IMG/VR virus record: IMGVR_UViG_3300008221_000004
Location: 1 to 43,009 of that record
Strand: one strand, 5' to 3'
Source: a virus
DNA: 43,009 nucleotides
Part shown: positions 6,994 to 16,001 of the stretch, one piece after another
Layout of the letters: each line of letters begins with the position of its first letter
How positions within the stretch are numbered: position 1 is the first letter of the stretch
The notes under the pieces: generated by a model
Database searches by the model: none
Told to the model about the DNA's origin: nothing
The model's input: only the letters and a program-made list of their open reading frames with translations
Translations under genes and position numbers: made by a program

Positions 6994-7403
6994 CTGAAAC
7001 GCTCCGTTTTGCAGACGCGGGGATGGGTTGCGCGGGCGAGGCACAATTCCAGCCATTGCCGCCCATGTTCGCTGATGCCGGTGCCGAGTTCATTCCATGC
7101 CGCTATGTGGCTGGCTTCGTGCTGGATGATCTCGCCCGCTTTTGTCGGGTCCATGTTGCGAATGCTCTTGTCCAGAAAGAGTGCATCGGGGCCGCTTTCA
7201 TACCTGACCGCCCTTGCATGACGCCGTCCGCCGAGCATGTCGTGATTGCGGTCAACCATGCGGATCTCCGGATAGTTCGATTGCAGGCCCATCTGGTTCA
7301 GGGCGCCAAGGGCCGTCTGGGAAAATGTGGGCTTTTTCGGCGTCTCTTCTGAAGCCGGAATCAGGGGATTGCCCCCCATCAGGAAGGCAGACAAGGCCGA
7401 CAT
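6990..7403 (-). CDS. SprT-like zinc metallopeptidase
   Basis: 137 residues from ATG 7403, with AAAGG eight bases upstream; a GTG at 7412 would overlap that site. The motif HEASH (95-99) is a canonical HExxH zinc site, and HGRQW (113-117) supplies the third histidine and conserved tryptophan of SprT/WSS1-like proteases (H-G-x-x-W). The N-terminus is weakly hydrophobic. Family members cleave proteins crosslinked to DNA or act as small peptidases. In a late virion operon it could instead process a structural protein. The CxxxC zinc knuckle of full SprT is not obvious, so this is a minimal version. Confidence 0.75.
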   Translation of the reverse strand: MSALSAFLMGGNPLIPASEETPKKPTFSQTALGALNQMGLQSNYPEIRMVDRNHDMLGGRRHARAVRYESGPDALFLDKSIRNMDPTKAGEIIQHEASHIAAWNELGTGISEHGRQWLELCLARATHPRVCKTERFR

Positions 7404-7423
7404 GAGCAGCACCTTTCAGTGTG

Positions 7424-7789
7424 TTAGATGCCCGTAAGCGTGACGGAGAATGTGTCGAGCGTGGTGGAACTGTCGGTGTCGTTGACGACTGTGACTGTCC
7501 CTGTCCCGCCTCCACCGGAACTGGCTGTGAAGGATACCGTGTCCCCGCTCGATACGGTGATCGGGGAAATCTCGTTGGCCCCGCCATTGACAGAGGCCAC
7601 CACTGTAACCGTCCCCGTTCCGGAATATGAGAATGATATGGAGATGGAAGTATCTATCGAGGTAATCGTCTGGTTGGCATTGCTGCCGGATGCGCCATCG
7701 GAAATGTCCGCCCAATTGACAGCGGCGGGCGTAATATCCGACGAAGACGCGCTGGAGAGCGCCGCAAAAGCAGCCATCAGGATCGTCAT
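7424..7789 (-). CDS. Small beta-rich virion protein (Ig-like)
   Basis: 121 residues, coupled to the tail-fibre gene by an ATGA overlap. After a hydrophobic N-terminus with a signal-like stretch (residues 1-14), the sequence is dominated by Thr/Ser/Val/Gly strands (GTGTVTVVAS, GGTGTVTVVND), typical of immunoglobulin-like or jelly-roll decoration domains of phage particles. It is encoded right after the tail fibre, so it may be a fibre cap or surface-exposed accessory. No named family assigned. Confidence 0.72.
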   Translation of the reverse strand: MTILMAAFAALSSASSSDITPAAVNWADISDGASGSNANQTITSIDTSISISFSYSGTGTVTVVASVNGGANEISPITVSSGDTVSFTASSGGGGTGTVTVVNDTDSSTTLDTFSVTLTGI

Positions 7790-9168
7790 GACACACCCCC
7801 GCCCGCGACAACTGCTTGCGAACTGGCGATGAAGAAAATGACCGCCACACCATAGGCCGCCAAGGTCCGGCTGCCTGTCGTGGCCGTGCCATCAAGGCGC
7901 AACAGGATGCCGGAACCTTGCGTGATCGTGCGGGACGATGACCCCGCATACAGGACGATCATGGTGCCGCCTGAGAACACAGACCCGTTAAGCGTGATAT
8001 CGCCGGTCATCTGAATGGACTTGTTGGCGCTGGCTGAGGTCAGGGTTCCGGTTGTTTCGCCAGAGGCCGTAACTGCCCCCGTGACCGTGCCGCCGAATAT
8101 CCACTCCGTCTCTGACTGGTCCCATTGCAGGCGCTGGACCCCTGCCGCACGCACCAGAATGTCATTGGTCGAGAAGTCGTAAATGATCCGCCCGGCGTCC
8201 ACGTCTGCGCTGGACCCAAAATAGATTGTGCCGAAAGCATTGCCGATAATGCTGATACCGCTCCCTGCCCCAGAGGACTCGTTGCGGACAACAAGATCAT
8301 CTGCTGCCGCACTGGCAGCGGTCGCTCCATTGACAGAAATCGTGACAGCGCCCGAAAAGTCGCGCGTGCCGTCCGTCAGGATGTAATCTGTGCCTTGCAG
8401 GCCATCCAGCGTGTCCGCATCCAGACCGCTCCCTGCGCCATCATTGGCCGAGGTCCAGATGCTGCCGCCCGTTGCGCCGAGATAGCCCCATTGTGCATTG
8501 GTGATCGTCACGCTGTCGATGTTCTGCAATTGCTGGATTTCAGCAGCCGTCAGGGCGTTGGCATTATAGACCTGCAAAGTGGCTCCGACGTCCAGCTGGG
8601 TACCACTGAATTGCAGGCCCGTGCCTGCGGAGAAATATGCAATCTTGCTCGCGCTATCGTCCCAGAACAGGCCGCTATCTGCGCCGGGATCGGAAAGCGC
8701 CTGAATGTCCGACAGATTGCCATCAATGGCCGATGCGTCCGGGAAGCCTGCAATCTTGAACCCACCCGCAGAACTGTCCAGATCGTCGTCATAGATCACG
8801 TCATAGATGCTATCAGCATCAAGGTCTGCACTGCCCGCCTGTGTGCCATCCGGCATGTAGACCTTTTTCGCGCCAATCGTGTCCACATTCAGGGTAACGG
8901 CGCCTGTGCTGTCCGCATTGGGTTGCCATGCAAAGCGCATCCCGTTGACATAGGCAGACAGGCTTTCACCGGATGTGATCGTATAAGCGTTGGACGCTCC
9001 GCCCTGCGTCATGGCCGAGCCCGCCCAATTGCGCCAGAATGCAATGCGGGACATCAGGGCACGCGCGGAATCGTTGACCGTGCTGGGGGCCTGCCCCTCC
9101 TGGAAATTGATACTGGAGTCAGAGTTTCCGTTGGAGCTTGCCGTTGTGGACCAGTCAAAAACACTCAT
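7786..9168 (-). CDS. Tail fibre protein
   Basis: 460 residues with GGAGATAAC before the start. The N-terminus (residues 1-55, ending ALMSRIAFWRNW) resembles the virion-binding head of podovirus fibres. The long central part is low-complexity beta-strand sequence with the LDADTLDGL motif that is frequent in trimeric fibres, followed by further Ser/Thr/Gly strands and a hydrophobic C-terminal end. It should form a trimeric receptor-binding fibre. It sits between the giant ejection protein and small beta-rich accessory genes, the usual place of fibre genes in podoviruses. No chaperone cleavage site is obvious. Confidence 0.85.
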   Translation of the reverse strand: MSVFDWSTTASSNGNSDSSINFQEGQAPSTVNDSARALMSRIAFWRNWAGSAMTQGGASNAYTITSGESLSAYVNGMRFAWQPNADSTGAVTLNVDTIGAKKVYMPDGTQAGSADLDADSIYDVIYDDDLDSSAGGFKIAGFPDASAIDGNLSDIQALSDPGADSGLFWDDSASKIAYFSAGTGLQFSGTQLDVGATLQVYNANALTAAEIQQLQNIDSVTITNAQWGYLGATGGSIWTSANDGAGSGLDADTLDGLQGTDYILTDGTRDFSGAVTISVNGATAASAAADDLVVRNESSGAGSGISIIGNAFGTIYFGSSADVDAGRIIYDFSTNDILVRAAGVQRLQWDQSETEWIFGGTVTGAVTASGETTGTLTSASANKSIQMTGDITLNGSVFSGGTMIVLYAGSSSRTITQGSGILLRLDGTATTGSRTLAAYGVAVIFFIASSQAVVAGGGVS

Positions 9169-9173
9169 GTTCG

Positions 9174-12100
9174 TTATCTCCGATTGCCCATGAGGGCCTG
9201 TTCAAGGGGCGGACGGTTCGGCTTGAGGGATGGCGCCGGGGGAAGTCCCGCAAGGGCGCGGTCAATTTCCTGATCCAGTGCGTCCAGTTCTTCTGCAGCT
9301 GAGCGGCGAGCCTGACCTTTCGATCCGGTAACCCGCTGCACAAGCTCTTGCCTGCGTGCCATCACGCCTTGTGGAAGGCGCACGCCCTGCAACTGCGTTT
9401 CACGGGCCGAGTTTGCTTTCTGGAATTGCTGCTTGCGTTCACGCTCGCCCATCGCATCAGCCAGCATGGGGCCGCCATAGAAGATCGCTGCCAGTCCGCC
9501 CGGAATCCCCAGCAGGCCAAGGGCGCCCATATCTCCGTGTGCGGGGGTCTCCATCGACTTGCGGGGCACAGGGGCCGCTTGTGGGGCTTCCTGAGCCGCC
9601 AGCGCGTTGCTGGGGCGTCTTGGCTCCATGGGAGGCGGCTTCGGAATGCGTGGGGCGTTCTGCTCGCGCACAAGGTCTTCCAGTCCGCGACCGAGGCGAT
9701 TGCCGTTCTTGGGGCCTTTGCCAAGGGGAATGTCTGGTTTAATGGGGGGAGGCTTGCCGCCACTGAAGCCCATTCCGGAGGTTGGCGGCTTCCATCCTTC
9801 AAGGTCAAAATTTCTTGAAACACCCTGTTGTGTCTGATCGCCCCGGCCTGGCAGTTCCTCAGACGCGCTTGGGACGGGCTTATTACCGCGCACCTCATCA
9901 AGAGCGTCTGTGAGCCTTTCCCGAAGCATTCCCTCGCCGCGATTGGTCATGGCGCTTTCACCGCGCAACAGTTCTTCAGGAGCCTCCAGGCCACGTGCCG
10001 CAAGCCGATCTCTGGCGACTTGGCGGAAGGCCCGCATGGGAACATCATCCGGCCCGCGCGTGCCATCCATGACATGCATTTGCGCTTGGTGGCGTCCGGT
10101 TGCGCCATCAGGGGCGAGGCCCTTGCTACGGAGCGCTTCGGCAATATCATCAATCGCCTGCAAGCTGGCGTCTTCGACTTCCTCAGCCGTGGCCGCGCGG
10201 GTGAAGCTGGTCTTTGGTTTTCCGTTTGTCGTGCCGAGTACGTTGACAATGCTTTCAACGTCAGCGGCTTGCTCCATACGCGCCGCATAGCCCGGAGGGA
10301 TCGCCTTGAGGGCCGCGCCACCGCCACGGCTCAGACCGTAACCTGCTGCGCCTCCCGCCAATCCCGCCGCAAGCCTTTCCTTGAGCGAGACGCTTCCATC
10401 CCCATCCATATCAGGCGCAAAGGTTCCGCCTGTGACTGCGCCGGAGGCCGACATGATTGCATCCCCGCCATCAGGGCGAATGAAGCCCGCATTGCCCCGC
10501 GCCTTCACCGGGGCCAGGGCATTGACGCCTTGCTGTGCGGGAGATTGGGAGACAGAGCCGCCACCTGAGCCGCCAAGCGCATTTGCCGGGCCGGCCGTTG
10601 GATCGCCAGACATCGGCGCACGAGGGGCCGAGCCTACATCGCGGGTCAGAAGCTCTGTCAGCGCGTCAATCTTGCCCTGCCTGCCATTGGCGAGCATGTC
10701 CCCGCCTTTGCGCAACATGGCGCGACCCGTCATGACCGGGCTGAATACGCCCGTGGCTCCGGAGATGGCAGCATCCCCGCCCATGTTCTGCATTGTGTTT
10801 CCAAGCGCGCGCACGAGCGGATTGGCGACCGATTTTTCCGCAAACTGCGCCGCCTCCTGCTTGTTCATCGTATTGGAGCCTGTGCGCGGGTCGATCTGTT
10901 GCGTGCGCTGTACACGCTCGGCAGTCTTGCGCACATCATTCGCAAAGGCTGTGCCTTCAGGGCCAAGGCGTTCAAGGGCATTCAGGACAGGCTCGCGGCC
11001 AATAATGGCCATACGAGGCAACCCGCCCTCTGTCCTGCGCATGGCGGGCCTCAGAACGGCGTCACGGATGGACAGGAAGGCGGCCTCACGCTCGGTTGGC
11101 GTCATGCCCTCCATTTCCTTCAGGAGCTTGCCCAGCTTCATCTGGTCATCCGCTACGGTAATGAACCTGTCCCCGAAGTTCAGAGCGGAAGCGTTTGAAA
11201 ACTCATCCCCGAACTCCATCCGCGCCTTTTTGTATCCCGGCGCGACACCATCGGCTTCCAGCCTGCGCAGAAGCTGTTCGCGCATGTCGCGGTAAGCGTT
11301 TGCCAGAACTGTATCGCCCGCATCTGATGCCTGACGGGCCTTCAAGTTGGCGGTGTGCTGCATCCAATGAGCGGCGCGGCGTGGATCGACCTGGATCATC
11401 TGGTCGATGTCCATCATCTTGCCCGCCGCGATTTGCCGAAGCGGCTTGGCCAGTTCAGAACCAGCGAAGAATTGAACCGCTTCCTTCAGGCTTTCAACGC
11501 CGGGCCGATTGGTCGGCTGGTTGCGGAATACGGTCTCGTATCCCTCCTGCCCGATCCGCTCCATTTCTTGCTCGGCGGCTTCGAGTGTGTCATACCGATT
11601 TGCAGATCCAAACCTCGAATTAGCGGAGTCTTCAAGGAATTGCGAAAGGCGTGGCGCATCCTCTGCGACAGTTTCTCCGACAATCCGCCCGGACTCGCCA
11701 CCCTTGCGGTTGCCAGCCCCTTGGAGAAAGTCGTCTATTGGCTTGCGAGCCCGTTCGCCAAGCTGTTCCGCAAACACGTCCTTGAGCCGAGACGCCAGAG
11801 CCGCGCCCTCCATGCCGCCCTCAATCGACTGTTCGAACGCGGTCAGGGCCGCCGTTATGTCGTCCTTCCCGAAACCGCCCTCATTGCTGAGGAGTCGGAC
11901 GAGTTGCCGCTCTGCCGCAGGATCAATGGCCCCGACGAGCGTAGCCGGAAGCGTCTGACCTGAACTTGGCGTTAGAGCTTGATCGACGCGCGCCGCAACT
12001 GCATCCGGCGTAAACGATTGCCCACCTGACTTGACGTACTTGCCAGCGCGGAAAATGGCCGACGCTCCAGCTGGAGCAATCGCAGCAATCGGATTGAATG

Positions 12101-12755
12101 CGTCATCCTTGGCGACTTCCAGACCGCGCCCAATGTCGCCCATGCCTTGGCTTTCGCCCGTGTCTTGGCGGTTCTGGTTGCGCCCTTCGGCAAGCGTGTT
12201 GAACCCGAAGTTTTCCGCCAGACCGAGGAACCCAAGCCCAGCGCCCCGGCCCAAATACCGCGCTGCCTTGTCACCGATACTCTTGCTGGTCACACCCAAT
12301 GCCGGAGAGAGTTTCGACCCCAGCATGGTTAGTCCCTTTTCCCCAGCTTTCCAGCCGATAGCGCCGGGACCTGCGGCAAGGCTGAGGCCCTGCCCCATAC
12401 GGTACGAGACAGGCCGATCCTGAAGCGCTGCGGACATGTCTGCATCAACGTCCGCGCCAAGGGCCGCAGCAGGTGCCGTAGCAGCAGGGCCACCCATATC
12501 GACCGTTCCAAGCATTACTGCCTCACCAATCCCCGTCTTCCCGCGCTGGGGCTGCGTGACGGCATTCGGCGCATTGGCCTCCATCCAGTCCCGGCGTGCG
12601 TCCATTGGCATTTGCTGGACCGTGAACGGCATTTGCGCCGTCTGGTTCATCGGGCCGATTTCAGGACCGGGAGCTGACATGGCTTGCGCCTTCCGCTTTC
12701 GCGCCTTGGCGAGGGCGATGGCTTTTTGCTGCTCAAGAGTATAAGGTTGCGGCAT
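9174..12755 (-). CDS. Giant internal virion (DNA ejection) protein
   Basis: 1193 residues from ATG 12755 (a TTG directly before it also fits). It starts with a basic helical segment (LEQQKAIALAKARKRKAQ) like many podovirus internal proteins, followed by glycine/alanine-rich, weakly hydrophobic stretches and long helical regions (about 150-650), Gly/Pro/Ser linkers, and one strong hydrophobic span near residues 1070-1095. A canonical EF-hand loop (DMDGDGSVSLKE) lies at residues 782-793 (10377-10412). By size, composition and position after two other internal proteins, it is expected to enter the host envelope with the DNA, as P22 gp16 or T7 gp16 do. No lysozyme domain recognised. Confidence 0.75.
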   Translation of the reverse strand: MPQPYTLEQQKAIALAKARKRKAQAMSAPGPEIGPMNQTAQMPFTVQQMPMDARRDWMEANAPNAVTQPQRGKTGIGEAVMLGTVDMGGPAATAPAAALGADVDADMSAALQDRPVSYRMGQGLSLAAGPGAIGWKAGEKGLTMLGSKLSPALGVTSKSIGDKAARYLGRGAGLGFLGLAENFGFNTLAEGRNQNRQDTGESQGMGDIGRGLEVAKDDAFNPIAAIAPAGASAIFRAGKYVKSGGQSFTPDAVAARVDQALTPSSGQTLPATLVGAIDPAAERQLVRLLSNEGGFGKDDITAALTAFEQSIEGGMEGAALASRLKDVFAEQLGERARKPIDDFLQGAGNRKGGESGRIVGETVAEDAPRLSQFLEDSANSRFGSANRYDTLEAAEQEMERIGQEGYETVFRNQPTNRPGVESLKEAVQFFAGSELAKPLRQIAAGKMMDIDQMIQVDPRRAAHWMQHTANLKARQASDAGDTVLANAYRDMREQLLRRLEADGVAPGYKKARMEFGDEFSNASALNFGDRFITVADDQMKLGKLLKEMEGMTPTEREAAFLSIRDAVLRPAMRRTEGGLPRMAIIGREPVLNALERLGPEGTAFANDVRKTAERVQRTQQIDPRTGSNTMNKQEAAQFAEKSVANPLVRALGNTMQNMGGDAAISGATGVFSPVMTGRAMLRKGGDMLANGRQGKIDALTELLTRDVGSAPRAPMSGDPTAGPANALGGSGGGSVSQSPAQQGVNALAPVKARGNAGFIRPDGGDAIMSASGAVTGGTFAPDMDGDGSVSLKERLAAGLAGGAAGYGLSRGGGAALKAIPPGYAARMEQAADVESIVNVLGTTNGKPKTSFTRAATAEEVEDASLQAIDDIAEALRSKGLAPDGATGRHQAQMHVMDGTRGPDDVPMRAFRQVARDRLAARGLEAPEELLRGESAMTNRGEGMLRERLTDALDEVRGNKPVPSASEELPGRGDQTQQGVSRNFDLEGWKPPTSGMGFSGGKPPPIKPDIPLGKGPKNGNRLGRGLEDLVREQNAPRIPKPPPMEPRRPSNALAAQEAPQAAPVPRKSMETPAHGDMGALGLLGIPGGLAAIFYGGPMLADAMGERERKQQFQKANSARETQLQGVRLPQGVMARRQELVQRVTGSKGQARRSAAEELDALDQEIDRALAGLPPAPSLKPNRPPLEQALMGNRR

Positions 12756-12779
12756 CAAAACATCCGTTCGGGGGAATCA

Positions 12780-12869
12780 ATGAAAAAGAAGGTACTCAGC
12801 TACGCACGGGCGTTCGCGCTCGCTTTTGGCGCAATCGCGATCGGGATTTTCCTGAAGCACGGCCTGTAG
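12780..12869 (+). CDS. Possible 29-residue membrane peptide on the opposite strand
   Basis: A plus-strand frame lies in the only gap between the two large ejection genes. ATG 12780 is preceded by GGGGAATCA, and the peptide has a KKK start followed by one hydrophobic span (ARAFALAFGAIAIGIFL) and a basic end. It fills the gap exactly, ending at the last base before the neighbouring gene's stop codon. It could be a genuine small inner-membrane protein, or a chance frame over the leader of the downstream minus-strand gene. No promoter is evident. Treat as tentative. Confidence 0.35.
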   Translation: MKKKVLSYARAFALAFGAIAIGIFLKHGL

Positions 12870-14327
12870 CTACTGATCGAACAGCGCGCGCTCTTCTGCG
12901 CTCATATGCTCAAGAAGATCGCCCAGTTCATCTTGGCGACTTACTTCCTGCGGAGTCATGTTTTCACGCCCACCAATAGCCTCGCCCAGAACTGCGTACC
13001 GGTCCGCCTTGGCCTTCATTTTCTTGACGATAGGGTCATCCGAAACGCGCTTGGTGATGTACTGATAGGTGGAGAGGTCAATCACTCCGTTTTCATATGC
13101 CTCTTGCAGGGCGTTCCCCGCGCCGAAAGATGTGTCCAGAACGTGCAATTTGGTCAGCGCCGCCTCGTAATTGTCTGACTTGATGGCGGACAACCAGGCT
13201 TTCATTTCTGCATCGGAGTCCATTGCTTTTGCCGACACTTCGGAAGCGGAAATCATCTGCATCAATGCGTTCATGCTGATGCCTTCGATGTTCTGCCGCG
13301 CTTCGGAGTTCTCAAGGTTTCCTACTTCCCCGCCAATCGCATCTTGCGCCTTGCCAAGTCCGGTTCTGCTATACAGGGCGGCAATGTTTTCACCGGCGCT
13401 ATTACCGCGCGCCGTGATCGCATTATTCTCTGCAAGCGTTGCATAGTTTCCAATGAGTGTTCCAACAGTACCTTTGACGTTATCCGCCTTCCTTGCTGCC
13501 ACCGCCGCAGCATTTTCAGCCTCAGTGGCAACACCGCTCCCCGGAATGACTTCCTGCCGATAGCTGCCTGATTGCGGGTCCCACACCATTTGGTATCCTT
13601 GGGGGGGATTGCCGACGATTGGGCGCTCACCGGCCCCCACATTGCCTGTGTTTACTTGCACCATGGGAGAGCTTGGCGCAGACACACGCTTAACCGCGCC
13701 GGTGCGCTCGTTCTTCTGGAAGTAGCCTTGCTGTCCGGCAGGGGCTGGAACGTCTACCCACGCATCCCCCGGCTTTTCGTAGGGCGATGCACCATCAATG
13801 GGGACAAATTCGCCATCTGAGCGCGTGCGCCCAACGACCGGCTTGCCATCGATTAGCACTTCCTCCAAATCTGTCCCATAAGACAGCGCCGCAGGAGGCG
13901 CAAAAGCGCTCTGAGCCACCTGCCCCAATGCCAGATCAGGCGCAGCGGCTGCAATGGCGCGTTGTTCCGGGGTCATCTCAATACCGGCCAGCGCCATCTG
14001 CATTTGCTTTTTCTTGGCTTCCTCTTCCTGCTTCTTGCGGTTGCGCTCCATGCTGCCATACGCAAACTGGGCCGCGTTCCCGATGCCTTGCTGAAGGTCC
14101 CTGCCTGAAAGCATTCCGGCGCCCGCCAAGAGCATTTCACCCTTGGACAGGCCGCCATAGGAATCCTGGTTGAGCCAAGGCGTTTTCTCTGGCTGTTCAT
14201 TCGATTGGGCCTGCCCGCCGCCAAGACCGGCCTGCGGGTTGAACACATTGCCAAACTGCCTGACGCCCTGCTGGGCTGTCTGGCCGGGCATCTTCATCGC
14301 GCCGAGAAGTTGGGTCCAGTCAATCAT
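12870..14327 (-). CDS. Internal virion / ejection protein
   Basis: 485 residues from ATG 14327, which overlaps the previous stop as ATGA. The start MIDWTQLLGAM is followed by a Gly/Gln-rich segment, a strongly charged coiled-coil piece (RNRKKQEEEAKKKQMQM, about residues 95-112), a beta-like middle part and a helical C-terminal half. It lacks catalytic motifs. Together with the genes on both sides it forms the set of internal proteins that podoviruses inject ahead of their DNA. The neighbouring 398-residue protein is probably its partner. The exact family cannot be named from sequence alone. Confidence 0.7.
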   Translation of the reverse strand: MIDWTQLLGAMKMPGQTAQQGVRQFGNVFNPQAGLGGGQAQSNEQPEKTPWLNQDSYGGLSKGEMLLAGAGMLSGRDLQQGIGNAAQFAYGSMERNRKKQEEEAKKKQMQMALAGIEMTPEQRAIAAAAPDLALGQVAQSAFAPPAALSYGTDLEEVLIDGKPVVGRTRSDGEFVPIDGASPYEKPGDAWVDVPAPAGQQGYFQKNERTGAVKRVSAPSSPMVQVNTGNVGAGERPIVGNPPQGYQMVWDPQSGSYRQEVIPGSGVATEAENAAAVAARKADNVKGTVGTLIGNYATLAENNAITARGNSAGENIAALYSRTGLGKAQDAIGGEVGNLENSEARQNIEGISMNALMQMISASEVSAKAMDSDAEMKAWLSAIKSDNYEAALTKLHVLDTSFGAGNALQEAYENGVIDLSTYQYITKRVSDDPIVKKMKAKADRYAVLGEAIGGRENMTPQEVSRQDELGDLLEHMSAEERALFDQ

Positions 14328-15520
14328 CCGAATATGCTCCCAAGTGCGCCAAGGCCGCCACCGATGGCCGCGCCCCATGGTCCGAAGGTCGAGCCTGCCA
14401 TGGCTCCGCCGAGACCGCCCTGAATTGCCCCGCCCATAGCGCTCTGACCGGGCTGGGTTTGCGTGCTCGTGCCACCAAGGGCCGCCATTGGCTGAACAAC
14501 AGAATTATACCGGTTCAGCTGATCCCAGCCGCCCGTCTGGCCGAAGTTCCAGCGGTTCATGGAGTCCTGCAACTCGTTCTGGGCCTGACCCTCACGATAG
14601 CCGCCGATCTCCATCAGGCCGCGATTATTGGCCTGTGCATAAGTGTTCAGGTTCGGCATCAACGACGAAGCCTGCAATTGGCGGTTCAGGTTGCTTTCGC
14701 CATAGCCGCCAAGCTGTCCCAATGCGCCAAGCTGTCGGGAGAGGTCATTCTGCTGCATACTGGCAAGCGTTGATCCTGCTCCGGCCTGCCGCCCGAACTG
14801 GCTTTCGCCAAGGCCCGCAAGCTGGCCAGCGCCGCTCATCTGGCGGTTGATGTCTCCCGCTTCACGTGCGCCAAGAGCCTCCGCCGAGGCAAAGCGACGA
14901 TTGGCATCCGTCTCGTAAGCATTGCCGTACATGTTCGCGGCCAGATCCCCGATGGAATCCGACATCGTGCCTTGGTGGGCATTCGAGCCATACCGTCCCG
15001 CTTTTGCAAAGATCGCGTTGGCATTGTCCTTCACGCCCTCAGCAGCCTTGCCGAACACCTCGTCAAGATACGGGTTCACATTGGAACTGGCCATTTGCTG
15101 CAGGACATCTGTGCCGGCCGTATTCTTCTGGTTCGCGGCCTGCTGGATATTGCCTGCAAACGGGTTCGATCCTGCCGACTGGTTGATCAGTCCTGTGCCT
15201 GCCGTTGTTTGCTGGCCTGCTGCCTGCTCAAGCGCCGGAGCGTAAGCATTGGTGGATTGGCCTGTTGCCGCGCCCAGCATCGCATTGGCAGATTCCCCAA
15301 GCCCGATGGGAGCCTGCTGGAATTGCTGCCTGAGCCCCTGAAGGCCCGCCTCGGTATCCCCGTGGAACGGAACAACCGTGGAACCGGGATAGTATTCCTG
15401 ACCCTGGTTATAGAGGCCCTGTGCCTGCCCGAAAATGTCCTTCAGGTAGGGTTGCGCCTGAGACCATGGCTCAGAACTCTGTGTGACTGTATCAGTGCCG
15501 CTGCTGCCGGAACTCATCAT
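14324..15520 (-). CDS. Glycine-zipper ejection protein
   Basis: 398 residues; GGAGG lies just before two adjacent ATG codons (15520 and 15517), the second being better spaced. The protein begins with the motif SEPWSQAQPYLKDIFGQAQGLY, found in internal or ejection proteins of many podoviruses and marine phages. A long Gln/Asn/Gly/Ala-rich helical body follows, and it ends in a glycine-zipper hydrophobic segment (residues ~362-398, GGAIQGGLGGAMAGS...). Such tails insert in membranes and form pores. The start overlaps the GNAT-like gene and the stop overlaps the next ejection gene. Confidence 0.75.
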   Translation of the reverse strand: MMSSGSSGTDTVTQSSEPWSQAQPYLKDIFGQAQGLYNQGQEYYPGSTVVPFHGDTEAGLQGLRQQFQQAPIGLGESANAMLGAATGQSTNAYAPALEQAAGQQTTAGTGLINQSAGSNPFAGNIQQAANQKNTAGTDVLQQMASSNVNPYLDEVFGKAAEGVKDNANAIFAKAGRYGSNAHQGTMSDSIGDLAANMYGNAYETDANRRFASAEALGAREAGDINRQMSGAGQLAGLGESQFGRQAGAGSTLASMQQNDLSRQLGALGQLGGYGESNLNRQLQASSLMPNLNTYAQANNRGLMEIGGYREGQAQNELQDSMNRWNFGQTGGWDQLNRYNSVVQPMAALGGTSTQTQPGQSAMGGAIQGGLGGAMAGSTFGPWGAAIGGGLGALGSIFG

Positions 15521-16001
15521 TCGCCTCCGTCAATGGGACTTCGTAAAGTGTGGCCGAGGGGATCGCGTCCTTGGAAAGAACCCGCTTCCAGCCTCTCCGG
15601 CCAATGAACTGCATCCGGTGGCACCCTTCGGCGCGCGCCCACTCCTTCAGCACATCAATGTATGGAATCCACTCACCATTCGGGCCGCGCCCGCCAATGA
15701 TGATGACTTCCGCAACCTTCAGGCCCGTAGGGTATTTTGCAAGATGGGTGACGGTGACGACCTTCACATACTTGCCGAACTCCTTGGGGTTCTCTGTCGC
15801 CTGCTTGTCGAACACGACCCACATTTGCCATTTGGGCTGGGCGCCCGTGCACGCCTCGAACACGCTTTCCGGCGTGAACCGGCCGCCGCTATACTCACAG
15901 GCTTTCTCGATCAGTTCAGGCACGGCGCTCATGACCGGGCCAACCTGATCGGGCCGGACCTGCTCCAGAATGGACGTTTCCAGGACGTTTGAATCGGTCA
16001 T
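15492..16001 (-). CDS. GNAT-like podovirus protein
   Basis: 169 residues coupled to the previous gene by an ATGA overlap. The C-terminal half reads like a degenerate GNAT acetyltransferase fold: strand AEVIIIGG, a helix with WARAEGCHRMQFIGR and GWKRVLSK, then a final strand. The typical acetyl-CoA loop (R/QxxGxG/A) is not clear. Similar proteins stand next to internal-protein genes of T7-like and P22-like phages, where their role is unknown. It probably has a structural or assembly role rather than active acetyl transfer. Confidence 0.65.
   Translation of the reverse strand: MTDSNVLETSILEQVRPDQVGPVMSAVPELIEKACEYSGGRFTPESVFEACTGAQPKWQMWVVFDKQATENPKEFGKYVKVVTVTHLAKYPTGLKVAEVIIIGGRGPNGEWIPYIDVLKEWARAEGCHRMQFIGRRGWKRVLSKDAIPSATLYEVPLTEANDEFRQQRH

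Noticed and set aside
8125-9273. 382-codon open frame on the plus strand
   Set aside because: It lies antisense to the tail-fibre gene; the Arg/Cys/Ile-rich, low-structure composition is typical of a shadow frame in GC-rich DNA, and it has no ribosome site.
10381-11295. 304-codon plus-strand open frame
   Set aside because: Antisense to the giant ejection gene, with Ser/Pro/Arg-rich shadow composition and no coupling to any plus-strand gene.
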